From contig CAZSUZ010000051.1 of the NCBI GenBank assembly GCA_964610165.1, positions 1 through 5,178 on the forward strand: a DNA stretch of 5,178 bases, read 5' to 3'. This document shows, piece by piece, positions 1 through 4,916 of the stretch. Under the pieces are notes generated by a model. That model did not search any database and was not told where the DNA came from. It was given only the letters and a program-made list of their open reading frames with translations. Source of the stretch: MFZZ01 sp964610165. Its GTDB lineage: Bacteria > Patescibacteriota > Microgenomatia > UBA1406 > GWC2-37-13. Both the position numbers and the translations under genes were made by a program. Position 1 is the stretch's first letter; each line of letters starts with the position of its first letter.

Positions 1-1
1 A

Positions 2-337
2 AGACCAAAGAATTTATCTATTCTTAACTGTTTTAGGTTGTTTTATGTATCTGATTATCTCATATTTAAATTTTTAAGGAACGCAATTGTTGAAGGTGAG
101 CATATTGAAATGGATAAGATTGAAATTGGTGGTAATGATAGAAATATAAAATTGGTTTTCGGCAACAGAACAATCGTCTACCGGAGAGGATCAGGCAGAA
201 TAGAAACAATAACAGATTTCAAAAAGGAGTTTTTTCATGGACTCTATAAGTTTTTCAATCACCGGGACAGTGAAGCATTTTTTAGTTTTTTCACAAAAGG
301 CATTAGAGAAGGAGAAAAAATAGAAAAGAGTCTTTGA
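2..337 (+). CDS. Hypothetical repeat-domain protein, 5' end outside window
   Basis: The frame is open to the left edge, so the true start is probably outside the window. In-frame starts inside it are TTG at 38 and ATG at 110. I favour a partial gene because the codons before 110 already encode VEGEHIEM, which matches the end signature EGExI of the repeat described below. One full repeat unit follows (about nt 152-328): LVF..NR...Y...SGRI, then FFHGLYKFFNH, then FFSFF.....EGEKI. The protein is rich in Phe, Lys and Arg, with no signal peptide or membrane segment visible. The stop lies 2 nt before the ATG of the next gene, which carries two more units of the same repeat, so the two genes are probably co-transcribed and arose by duplication. 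I do not recognise the family. Confidence 0.6.
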   Translation, partial: RPKNLSILNCFRLFYVSDYLIFKFLRNAIVEGEHIEMDKIEIGGNDRNIKLVFGNRTIVYRRGSGRIETITDFKKEFFHGLYKFFNHRDSEAFFSFFTKGIREGEKIEKSL

Positions 338-789
338 AAATGAGTAAGTTTATTTTTTCAAATAATAGATTTTTTGAGTACGATCCCGACTCAGGTCAAG
401 TGCTATCTGATTATTCAGGTTATGTTTCTAACAAGAAAAATAGAATTGGTGATTTCTTTAACTTCAAAATATTTGTAAAGGACGGTTTTTTTAGACAATA
501 TGGAGGAATATCTAGTTCTTTTATGTTTTTTAAGAACAATCAAATTGAGGGTGAGGCTATCAAAAATAGAAATGTATTAAAAAATCAATATTCGTCAAAT
601 TTAGAATTTGATATCAAGGGTAGACATATTAGATATAGCACCATTTCCGGGCAGATATTTGCTGTGTATGGATTGAAAAATGGATTTTTCTATGGCCAGA
701 GCAAACACTTTGATCATGATGCGAGAAGAAGATATTTTATGTTTGAGGGTAGAGGTAATAGGTACGAAGGAGAGTCGATGAAAATTCTT
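152..789 (+). repeat. Three-copy protein repeat spanning two genes
   Basis: Translated units at about nt 152-328, 349-567 and 604-789 align with each other. Shared positions are an initial [LF]-x-F, an Arg, then Tyr-x3-Ser-Gly-[Gln/Arg]-[Ile/Val], a central Phe-Phe, and a terminal Glu-Gly-Glu-x-[Ile/Met]. The middle unit is longer by about ten residues. The end of a fourth unit lies at about nt 65-112. The units are diverged at DNA level, so this is old duplication and not a recent tandem repeat. The alignment was made by eye. Confidence 0.6.
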
Positions 790-825
790 GAGGCCGCAGG
801 ATACGAAATTTCAAAAAAGCAATAA
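340..825 (+). CDS. Hypothetical protein with two copies of the same repeat domain
   Basis: The protein has 161 residues from ATG 340. An in-frame TTG at 334 would overlap the upstream gene by 4 nt, but the ATG is the simpler choice. It has two copies of a domain also seen in the preceding gene. Copy 1 (about residues 4-76) reads FIFSNNR...Y...SGQV, then FF, then FMFF.....EGEAI. Copy 2 (about residues 89-150) reads LEF...R...Y...SGQI, then GFFYGQSKHFDH, then YFMFE......EGESM. The shared pattern is an aromatic strand, an R-x3-Y-x3-SG-[QR]-[IV] turn, an FF-rich centre and a closing EGExI, which suggests a small beta-rich module. No enzyme motif, signal peptide or membrane helix is seen. The function is unknown. 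The next gene starts 1 nt after the stop. Confidence 0.7.
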   Translation: MSKFIFSNNRFFEYDPDSGQVLSDYSGYVSNKKNRIGDFFNFKIFVKDGFFRQYGGISSSFMFFKNNQIEGEAIKNRNVLKNQYSSNLEFDIKGRHIRYSTISGQIFAVYGLKNGFFYGQSKHFDHDARRRYFMFEGRGNRYEGESMKILEAAGYEISKKQ

Positions 826-826
826 C

Positions 827-1243
827 ATGGAAGAAGAAATAGAGGATAAGTGCATAATTAAATTTAACAATGGTCTTGGTGCCATTCTTTGTTCTAAGTG
901 CAGAACCATAATAAAGACAGGAGTTGACTTTTCTGAGGAGGAAAAAATGGCGATGAGAGGAAATTTTGAGCTCCCAGCTCAATTTTGCAGAAACTGTACT
1001 CCACCAATTCAATGTTTTCCGAAACCTAAAAAAAAAAAAGAAAAAATCGTAACAATTCAAAAATTTTTTCGTAGATTTAAACAAAAAAACATGAAAGAGT
1101 TTTTTAATCAAGCAGCAAGCATAGGAAGTGTTCTTGCCTATCCGACGATTATAGTAGCTTCAGTGGCACTAAAGAGCTATGGAATAATTCCAGTTGCAAC
1201 AATTGGATTTATCTGTGCAATTTATATTCAAATCAAAAAATAA
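827..1243 (+). CDS. Zinc-ribbon protein with lysine-rich linker and two C-terminal membrane segments
   Basis: The protein has 138 residues from ATG 827, starting 1 nt after the upstream stop. Residues 1-60 form a probable zinc ribbon: C22-x2-C25 (LCSKC) and C54-x2-C57 (FCRNC), with the acidic segment DFSEEEK between them. This half resembles short uncharacterised proteins of tailed phages, a resemblance recalled and not searched. Residues 66-73 are a lysine tract encoded by an uninterrupted 12-A run. Residues 76-87 (TIQKFFRRFKQK) resemble an IQ-type amphipathic basic helix. Residues of about 97-116 and 119-136 are hydrophobic and could form a membrane hairpin. An internal ATG at 1091 (residue 89) could make the membrane part alone. 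A soluble zinc-binding head on a membrane anchor is plausible; its partner is unknown. Confidence 0.65.
   Translation: MEEEIEDKCIIKFNNGLGAILCSKCRTIIKTGVDFSEEEKMAMRGNFELPAQFCRNCTPPIQCFPKPKKKKEKIVTIQKFFRRFKQKNMKEFFNQAASIGSVLAYPTIIVASVALKSYGIIPVATIGFICAIYIQIKK
1028..1039 (+). other. Run of 12 adenines inside a coding region
   Basis: An uninterrupted A12 tract encodes part of the lysine linker of the zinc-ribbon gene. Such tracts are prone to polymerase slippage and to sequencing indels. The frame stays open on both sides as given, joining the zinc ribbon to the membrane segments. Confidence 0.6.
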
Positions 1244-1250
1244 AAACAAA

Positions 1251-1592
1251 ATGACAACAACAGACATACAATTTAAAGAAAAACAAGATTTTGAAACTAT
1301 AAAATCTATAATTGAAAAAGAGTTTGAAAATGTACAAACTCATAAAAAGATTAGTGATTTAGATTATATTTCGTTTGATTATAAAGGACAAAATATTTAT
1401 TGTTCATTTATGAAACATAATAGAATTTATGGAAAAGGTCACGTATTGACTGAATGTTCATCATTTTTTTCTGATAGACCAAACGAAATAAAAACAGAAG
1501 CGTTTAAAATAATCGCAAAACATTTTGATTGTAAATTTTGGGAAAATGATTGTGTAGAAAATGATTTTATTGAGTTTAAAAAAATGAGTTGA
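1251..1592 (+). CDS. Hypothetical 113-residue protein upstream of the DNA methyltransferase
   Basis: The start is ATG 1251, preceded by an A-rich leader (aataaaaacaaa) typical of Bacteroidota. The frame also extends back to an ATG at 1194, but that lies inside the previous gene and gives a low-complexity leader. The protein is Lys/Asp/Phe-rich and soluble-looking, with three cysteines near residues 57, 73 and 98 that form no metal-site pattern. A central stretch reads YISFDYKGQNIYCSF. I do not recognise the family. Only 2 nt separate its stop from the methyltransferase ATG, so the two are almost certainly translated from one mRNA. It could be a specificity, control or nuclease partner of the methyltransferase, but no PD-ExK, HNH or helix-turn-helix motif can be seen. 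Confidence 0.65.
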   Translation: MTTTDIQFKEKQDFETIKSIIEKEFENVQTHKKISDLDYISFDYKGQNIYCSFMKHNRIYGKGHVLTECSSFFSDRPNEIKTEAFKIIAKHFDCKFWENDCVENDFIEFKKMS

Positions 1593-1594
1593 TT

Positions 1595-2440
1595 ATGATT
1601 ATACACGGATATTCAGAAGAAGAATTAAAGAAACTGCCAAACAATAGTGTGGATTTGATTATTACATCACCACCTTATGCTGATAGAAGAAAAAATACTT
1701 ATGGTGGTATTTCAGAAGATAAATATGTTGAATGGTTCAAACCTATTGCCACTGAAATTAAAAGAGTGTTAAAACATACGGGTAGTTTCTTTTTGAATAT
1801 TAAACCACACACAAATAAAGGAGAACGAAGTTTATATGTCTTTGAATTGGTAATAATGTTAAAAAATGAACTTGGGTTTTTATTTGTAGAAGAATATTGC
1901 TGGACTAAAAATGCTTTTCCAACTGGAACACATGGAAGATTTAAAAATGGATTTGAACCAGTGTATCATTTTACGAAAGGTGAAGTTAAAAACATAACTT
2001 TTAACGCACTTGCTTGCGGAACACCTGTAAGTGAAGAAACGAAATCAAGAGCATTCAGAAAAAACTGTAAAACACCAACAAACGGAAGCGGAATGGTTGT
2101 GGATAGAGATAATTTCAAAAATTTAGAATTTGCAAGACCATCGAATGTGATAAATGCAAATAATGTCACAAATCAATTCACATCAAAAATGGAACATAGT
2201 GCAGTATTTCCAGAAAAAATTGTTGAGTTCTTTGTGAAATCATTTAGCAACGAGAATGATACTGTTTTGGATTTATTTGCTGGTAGTGGAACTGTTGGTG
2301 TTGTATGTGAAGAACTAAATAGAAACTACATTCTTATTGATAAAGAAGAAACTAACATTCAACTAATCAAAAAGAGGGTGGAAGAAAAAAGAAAAGAAAA
2401 AGATTTAACGCAGAAAACTCTATTCGGAGATGGAATGTAG
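1595..2440 (+). CDS. Beta-class site-specific DNA methyltransferase (N4-cytosine or N6-adenine)
   Basis: The enzyme would transfer a methyl group from S-adenosylmethionine to an exocyclic amino group of DNA. The catalytic motif IV is TSPPY at residues 24-28, within NSVDLIITSPPYADRR. The SAM-binding motif I, DLFAGSGT, comes late at residues 226-233, followed by the usual acidic stretch NYILIDKEE. The order catalytic first, SAM pocket last defines the beta class. HSAVFP at residues 201-206 matches the motif X region. The length of 281 residues is normal for an intact enzyme. I start at ATG 1595; a TTG at 1589 is also in frame but overlaps the upstream stop. SPPY occurs in both m4C and m6A enzymes, so base and target site cannot be read from the sequence. 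No cognate endonuclease is visible, so it may act in protection, regulation or anti-restriction. Confidence 0.93.
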   Translation: MIIHGYSEEELKKLPNNSVDLIITSPPYADRRKNTYGGISEDKYVEWFKPIATEIKRVLKHTGSFFLNIKPHTNKGERSLYVFELVIMLKNELGFLFVEEYCWTKNAFPTGTHGRFKNGFEPVYHFTKGEVKNITFNALACGTPVSEETKSRAFRKNCKTPTNGSGMVVDRDNFKNLEFARPSNVINANNVTNQFTSKMEHSAVFPEKIVEFFVKSFSNENDTVLDLFAGSGTVGVVCEELNRNYILIDKEETNIQLIKKRVEEKRKEKDLTQKTLFGDGM

Positions 2441-2500
2441 TATATGTGAGGTACCTAACTACAAACTTTAATAATTAGTAGAAACTTAAATTGGAAACAT
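2438..2500 (+). repeat. Spacer site after the methyltransferase: stop motif, weak palindrome and leader
   Basis: The stop codon is part of TAGTATATGTG, a weaker version of the TAGTATTGG seen at later spacers. It is followed by an 8-bp perfect palindrome AGGTACCT and by CTAACTA (2455-2461), which can pair with TAGTAG (2476-2481) leaving one bulged A. The leader AACTTAAATTGGAAACA (2483-2499) resembles the leaders before later genes. This is the first spacer in the window showing the array elements. Confidence 0.4.
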
Positions 2501-2518
2501 AAATAAATTTTTTTAAAT

Positions 2519-2839
2519 ATGAATGAATACAAATTAAAACTATTAGATTACATCTCAAAAAACTATGAGAATGTAGTAAAACCAGCACAGGGAGGTGAAT
2601 ATATTGAAATAGATTTAATACCAAACAGCCATGATGGATTACATGAACTACCAGAAATTATGGAATATTGTGAGAAAAACGGTATTGATGCTTATATGTT
2701 TACTCGCAGTTATCCAATGGATATTGGTGATGGTATTAGAATGGGAAGGTATATGTATTATATGCAAAAAACCACAAATAAGATATTGGATGATTTAAAA
2801 AATTTTAACCAAGAAACTCAAATCAAAGAACAAAAGTAG
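2519..2839 (+). CDS. Hypothetical 106-residue cassette protein
   Basis: The start is ATG 2519 after an AT-rich leader without a Shine-Dalgarno sequence. The protein begins with an amphipathic helix (NEYKLKLLDYISKNYENVV), followed by a mixed segment with GGEYIEIDLIPNSHDG and the motif RSYPMDIGDGIRMGRY, and ends in a Lys/Gln-rich helix. There is no signal peptide, membrane helix or catalytic signature that I recognise. Its stop codon TAG lies inside the repeated spacer motif TAGTATTGGT. It is the first single-gene unit of the array. Confidence 0.7.
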   Translation: MNEYKLKLLDYISKNYENVVKPAQGGEYIEIDLIPNSHDGLHELPEIMEYCEKNGIDAYMFTRSYPMDIGDGIRMGRYMYYMQKTTNKILDDLKNFNQETQIKEQK

Positions 2840-2854
2840 TATTGGTTATAACGG
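2837..2854 (+). repeat. Stop-codon spacer repeat, copy A (half site)
   Basis: TAGTATTGGTTATAACGG contains the stop codon of the upstream gene as its first three bases. It matches the spacer at 3192-3209 at 16 of 18 positions. Unlike other spacers, no palindrome or AT-rich leader follows; the next coding frame begins within 5 nt, so this looks like the left half of a site only. Confidence 0.6.
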
Positions 2855-2858
2855 TCGG

Positions 2859-3194
2859 GTGTATGAGAATATTTTAAAAGCAACAAACCAAGACCCATCG
2901 GAATGGTATGATGACCCTAACTATGGTAAGTTTGTTTATGTTTCTGATTTTCCACACGATGAAAGTAATTACTATGGATTATCAGATTTAGATGTTACAT
3001 TTGTAATTGATAGTAATAGGATAAAACATAAAATGACACAAGCAGACAGAAGTTATGAGGGTGGAACAATATCAGTTGAAGGTAATATACCATTGAGTGC
3101 GGTGGTAAAAGTTTTAGTTTATAAACATAATGAAAATCTTATTAAATTATTACAAAATAAACAAATAGAATATTCAATTGAAGCACTTCCGTAG
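2859..3194 (+). CDS. Hypothetical 111-residue protein, probably 5'-truncated
   Basis: The only usable start near the beginning of the frame is GTG 2859; the next in-frame ATG is at residue 59. The frame is open upstream from 2799 and runs through the spacer repeat. The protein starts abruptly with YENILKATNQDPSEWYDDP and contains GLSDLDVTFVIDSNRIKHK and SYEGGTISVEGNIPLSAVVKV. I do not recognise it. The missing leader and half site in front suggest that a deletion or recombination removed its original start, with translation now depending on GTG or not occurring. Its TAG stop opens the next copy of the spacer repeat. Confidence 0.5.
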   Translation: MYENILKATNQDPSEWYDDPNYGKFVYVSDFPHDESNYYGLSDLDVTFVIDSNRIKHKMTQADRSYEGGTISVEGNIPLSAVVKVLVYKHNENLIKLLQNKQIEYSIEALP

Positions 3195-3230
3195 TATTGG
3201 TGCTAACGGATTGCAGATTGGCGTTGTTGC
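3192..3230 (+). repeat. Stop-codon spacer repeat, copy B, with inverted core
   Basis: TAGTATTGGTGCTAACGG (3192-3209) starts with the upstream stop codon. The core GCTAACGG faces CGTTGTTGC at 3222-3230, so that AACG/CGTT and the outer GC pairs can form an imperfect stem around ATTGCAGATTGG. The arrangement AAC then GTT has the same polarity as the ends of an integron attC. Confidence 0.5.
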
Positions 3231-3243
3231 CACAAAATAAAAA

Positions 3244-3254
3244 TTGAAACACTA
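3244..3254 (+). promoter_or_regulatory. Cassette leader element TTGAAACACTA
   Basis: The 11-nt string TTGAAACACTA is identical to the last 11 bases of the window (5168-5178) and close to TTGAAACAA at 3541-3549. It is preceded by A-rich sequence and lies 11 nt before the ATG at 3266. It may be a translation leader or part of a weak Bacteroidota promoter. Confidence 0.4.
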
Positions 3255-3265
3255 AATTTAATATT

Positions 3266-3487
3266 ATGACAAAAGTATCAAACGAAGAACAAGACAATAA
3301 CGCCAATGTGCTGTTAGGCGATGTTGTTTCGCTTTCAAGACAAGAGCTTATTGAATGTGTACAAAATTTAATGGGGGCGTTTGATACACCGATTGCACGA
3401 AGAAAATACACAAATGATTTTATAGAGGAGGTACGAAAAAATGGTCGTGATATTATGGATAAATTACAGCGAAACAATTTCGCCTAA
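3266..3487 (+). CDS. Hypothetical 73-residue cassette protein
   Basis: ATG 3266 follows an AT-only stretch (aaatttaatatt). The protein has a polar N-terminus (TKVSNEEQDNNANVLLGDVVSL) followed by two probable helices (SRQELIECVQNLMGAF and RRKYTNDFIEEVRKNGRDIMDKLQ). A small all-helical fold is likely, with no DNA-binding or toxin signature that I can name. Its stop TAA is embedded in the core sequence GCCTAACGG of the following spacer, showing the tight coupling of gene ends to site sequence in this array. Confidence 0.65.
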   Translation: MTKVSNEEQDNNANVLLGDVVSLSRQELIECVQNLMGAFDTPIARRKYTNDFIEEVRKNGRDIMDKLQRNNFA

Positions 3488-3530
3488 CGGTTTCCGCTAT
3501 GAGTAGTGGTGGATTTTAACCACTGCACTA
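3485..3530 (+). repeat. Spacer site with bulged hairpin
   Basis: The core TAACGG (3485-3490) overlaps the upstream TAA stop. Downstream, TAGTGGTGG (3504-3512) pairs with CCAC (3520-3523) plus CACTA (3526-3530), a 9-bp stem with a 2-nt bulge (TG) and a 7-nt loop ATTTTAA. The loop TTTTAA and the asymmetric bulge recall the other array hairpins. Confidence 0.55.
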
Positions 3531-3548
3531 ACTTTAAAATTTGAAACA
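3530..3548 (+). promoter_or_regulatory. Cassette leader directly abutting the start codon
   Basis: AACTTTAAAATTTGAAACA ends immediately before ATG 3549. AAAATTTG differs by one base from the Bacteroidota -7 element TAnnTTTG. If it is a promoter, the transcript would start at or very near the ATG, giving a leaderless mRNA. No clear -33 TTG is seen upstream, so it may equally be only a translation leader. Confidence 0.35.
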
Positions 3549-3758
3549 ATGATTGATAAAAGAACAGAACATCAAGAAAGCACTAACACGCCATTACTTA
3601 TAGCGAGTGTGTGCGGTAGTATTCCTTCACAAGCTGAATTAGTAGCAGAAACAGCAGATGCTTACTGCCCAAATTGTGAAGCATACATTGTAAACGAGCG
3701 AGTAACTTATGAGGAGTGTTGTGATACTTGCGGAACTGAAATCGAATGGCACGAATAA
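3549..3758 (+). CDS. Small zinc-ribbon protein (69 residues)
   Basis: ATG 3549 follows the conserved leader. The C-terminal half carries a zinc-ribbon pattern: C40-x2-C43 (YCPNC) and C58-x2-C61 (CDTCG), with an extra Cys at 57 and the acidic, aromatic tail EIEWHE. The first 35 residues are polar and probably flexible. A single four-cysteine knuckle of this size could bind nucleic acid or a protein partner, but there is no second domain to show which. It stands alone in its unit and ends in TAATATTACC, a diverged spacer start. Confidence 0.7.
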   Translation: MIDKRTEHQESTNTPLLIASVCGSIPSQAELVAETADAYCPNCEAYIVNERVTYEECCDTCGTEIEWHE

Positions 3759-3766
3759 TATTACCT

Positions 3767-3804
3767 CCAACGGTTTCGGTATAGGCGCAGAACGGATTAT
3801 TAAC
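3767..3804 (+). repeat. Diverged spacer core with repeated AACGG
   Basis: CCAACGG (3767-3773) and GAACGG (3789-3794) flank a GC-richer segment (TTTCGGTATAGGCGC), followed by TTAACG. AACGGTTTC here matches the AACGGTTTC after the stop at 3485. I see no convincing long stem. The leader AACTTAAAT follows at 3810-3818. Confidence 0.35.
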
Positions 3805-3822
3805 GTAAAAACTTAAATAAAA

Positions 3823-4095
3823 ATGAGAGTAATTAAAAAAGAAAAACGAATGAAAGAGGTTGATGTAACCATTGAGGACTACAACCTATGCGACAAATGC
3901 AATCAGGAAATTAAAAAAGAAAATAGTTACGATGCCTTTGAATGTGAGTTCATCCACAAGACAGGAAGTAGCTACCCCGAAGGTGGAAGTGGTGAAAAAC
4001 AAGAAATGGAACTTTGCAAAAAATGTGCGGTTGAACTTGTCGCATTACTTCGGACTAATGGTTATAGAGTGATTGATTCGGAGTGGGACTGGTAG
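3823..4095 (+). CDS. Small zinc-binding protein (90 residues)
   Basis: Cysteine pairs C23-x2-C26 (LCDKC) and C65-x2-C68 (LCKKC) bracket a segment with ECEFIHKTGSSYPEGGSGEKQEMEL, and helix AVELVALLRTNGYRVID follows the second pair. This is the layout of a common small phage and plasmid family with CDKC...CxxC and a C-terminal helix, in which a beta segment crosses between the knuckles; that is recalled, not searched. I take ATG 3823, which follows the leader; ATG 3850 (MKEVDVTIEDY) is an equally reasonable start giving 81 residues. The role is unknown; zinc-mediated nucleic acid or protein binding is likely. The TAG stop lies in the spacer repeat TAGCATTGC. Confidence 0.75.
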   Translation: MRVIKKEKRMKEVDVTIEDYNLCDKCNQEIKKENSYDAFECEFIHKTGSSYPEGGSGEKQEMELCKKCAVELVALLRTNGYRVIDSEWDW

Positions 4096-4112
4096 CATTG
4101 CTGGTAACTATC
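4093..4112 (+). repeat. Stop-codon spacer repeat, TAGCATTGC variant
   Basis: TAGCATTGC begins with the stop codon and is identical to the sequence at the stop of the 55-residue gene (5082-5090). It is followed by TGGTAACTATC, where GGTAAC replaces the usual TAACGG core. The remaining 57 nt to ATG 4170 are A/T-rich with no clear palindrome. Confidence 0.5.
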
Positions 4113-4169
4113 GAATAAAAACAATAAAATAATATCAAATCTTATGCAAAACACATTAATATAAAAATT

Positions 4170-4352
4170 ATGAAAAAGAAAGAACAAGTTTGGATAGTAG
4201 TTAACAAAGTGCATGGTGCGTATGTTGATTACCGATACACAAGAAAAGAAATGAAACGACACCATTGTGATACGCTTGGCTATATGCACTTTGATGAAGC
4301 GAAGACTAAAGGTGATAGATGTGTGAAAGCCGTTTTGCAATATGTTTTATAG
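4170..4352 (+). CDS. Hypothetical 60-residue basic cassette protein
   Basis: ATG 4170 follows an A-rich leader (ataaaaatt). The protein is strongly basic: MKKKEQVWIVV, a Tyr-rich strand GAYVDYRYTRKEMKRHH, then CDTLGYMHFDEAKTKGDRCVKAVLQYVL. Two cysteines (33 and 51) do not form a knuckle. A compact beta-beta-alpha protein is possible, but I do not recognise it. It is followed by the most elaborate palindromic spacer in the window. Confidence 0.6.
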   Translation: MKKKEQVWIVVNKVHGAYVDYRYTRKEMKRHHCDTLGYMHFDEAKTKGDRCVKAVLQYVL

Positions 4353-4357
4353 CCTGT

Positions 4358-4404
4358 GTTATAAGGCGAAGCGAACCGTTGGCTTTTCGCCAATGGCTTA
4401 TAAC
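4358..4404 (+). repeat. Long imperfect hairpin, first of a tandem pair
   Basis: GTTATAAG (4358-4365) is a perfect inverted copy of CTTATAAC (4397-4404). Inside, CCGTTGGC (4376-4383) pairs with GCCAATGG (4389-4396), with one G-T wobble, around the loop TTTTC. The 3' strand is continuous over 16 nt, while the 5' strand has a 10-nt bulge (4366-4375). An alternative pairing joins GGCGAA (4365-4370) to TTCGCC (4386-4391). Its polarity, GTT first and AAC last, is opposite to that of the hairpin that follows. Confidence 0.6.
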
Positions 4405-4450
4405 GGTTTGCGTATAAAAAATCGTTTTAATGTTTTTTATACGATGTTAT
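4400..4450 (+). repeat. attC-like hairpin with 11-bp stem and conserved loop
   Basis: CGTATAAAAAA (4411-4421) pairs perfectly with TTTTTTATACG (4433-4443) around loop TCGTTTTAATG (4422-4432). Outside the stem, ATAAC (4400-4404) pairs with GTTAT (4446-4450), leaving GGTTTG unpaired on one side and AT on the other. Outer AAC/GTT boxes, an asymmetric bulge and an inner stem follow the general plan of an attC site folded on one strand. ATAAC is shared with the preceding hairpin, so only one of the two can form fully at a time. Confidence 0.65.
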
Positions 4451-4478
4451 GTTTAGTTTTAATTTTTTAATGATAAAT

Positions 4479-4871
4479 ATGGAAACAAATAAAAAATATA
4501 ATCCAACATCAATATTTATTGGATTTAAAATATATTCAACATTGGAATTTGAAAAAGATGGATTTCGGATTTTATTTGATATGGATTATACTAATAAATT
4601 TAGGAATTATGTTCAAAGTTGGGGACTTGATGAGGAAGCTGTTTTTGGTGATTTGGTAAATGGCTGTTATAATCTAATAAAAGGTGAATACACTAAAAGA
4701 AATGATTTACCAATGAGATTTACAGAATCATCAAGATATGGGACAACAACTAATTTATTAAATGATATAAAAGTTCAGTTCATTGAAGATACATTATTTG
4801 GTAAGGAATATAAATCCGAAATACATAACATAAATGTTGAAAAAGAACAAATGATACACTTCTTCTATTAA
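4479..4871 (+). CDS. Hypothetical 130-residue cassette protein
   Basis: Three in-frame ATGs exist at 4449, 4470 and 4479. I choose 4479 (METNKKYNPTSIF) because 4449 lies in the 3' box of the hairpin and the codons between give a low-complexity leader. The protein reads as a mixed alpha/beta domain: YSTLEFEKDGFRILFDMDY, a helical middle (NKFRNYVQSWGLDEEAVFGDLVNGCYNLIKGEY), and a C-terminal beta part ending in QMIHFFY. No signal peptide, metal site or catalytic motif is recognised. The acidic, aromatic character would fit a small immunity or adaptor protein, but that is only a guess. It is the longest gene of the small-gene series. Confidence 0.65.
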   Translation: METNKKYNPTSIFIGFKIYSTLEFEKDGFRILFDMDYTNKFRNYVQSWGLDEEAVFGDLVNGCYNLIKGEYTKRNDLPMRFTESSRYGTTTNLLNDIKVQFIEDTLFGKEYKSEIHNINVEKEQMIHFFY

Positions 4872-4895
4872 AAAAATTAAAATTGAACATAACGG

Positions 4896-4915
4896 AACAC
4901 AAATAAACGCAGTGC
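4896..4915 (+). repeat. Left arm of an inverted repeat flanking the 55-residue gene
   Basis: AACACAAATAAACGCAGTGC is the inverted counterpart of 5084-5104, with one extra base in the right arm and one G-T wobble. The arm sits just after CATAACGG (4889-4896) and ends 1 nt before the ATG at 4917, so the leader of this gene is complementary to its trailer. Confidence 0.65.
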
Positions 4916-4916
4916 G

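Noticed and set aside
237..323. 28-codon frame with a good AGGAG Shine-Dalgarno 7 nt upstream
   Set aside because: It lies out of frame inside the repeat-domain gene, whose repeat signature is conserved across this stretch; the product is short and featureless, and Shine-Dalgarno use is not general in this window.
152..789. MORN repeats suggested by recurring Tyr/Glu-Gly-Glu
   Set aside because: MORN units are about 23 residues with YxGxxxxGxxxGxG; here the period is about 60-70 residues and the glycine pattern is absent.
737..1111. Minus-strand open frame of 124 codons
   Set aside because: It is rich in Phe and Leu, being the complement of Lys-rich + strand genes, and lies across two well-supported + strand genes with no start context.
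3142..3477. Minus-strand open frame of 111 codons
   Set aside because: It overlaps the 3' end of one gene, a spacer repeat and another gene; all array signals point to the + strand.
4062..4340. Minus-strand open frame of 92 codons
   Set aside because: It is the shadow of the 60-residue + strand gene and its A-rich leader; Phe/His-rich low-complexity product. The same holds for the 67-codon frame at 1966-2169 inside the methyltransferase.
4411..4443. Intrinsic terminator (stem followed by T run)
   Set aside because: The T run is part of an AT-rich stem and not after it, and the 11-nt conserved loop is unusual for a terminator; a site function fits better.
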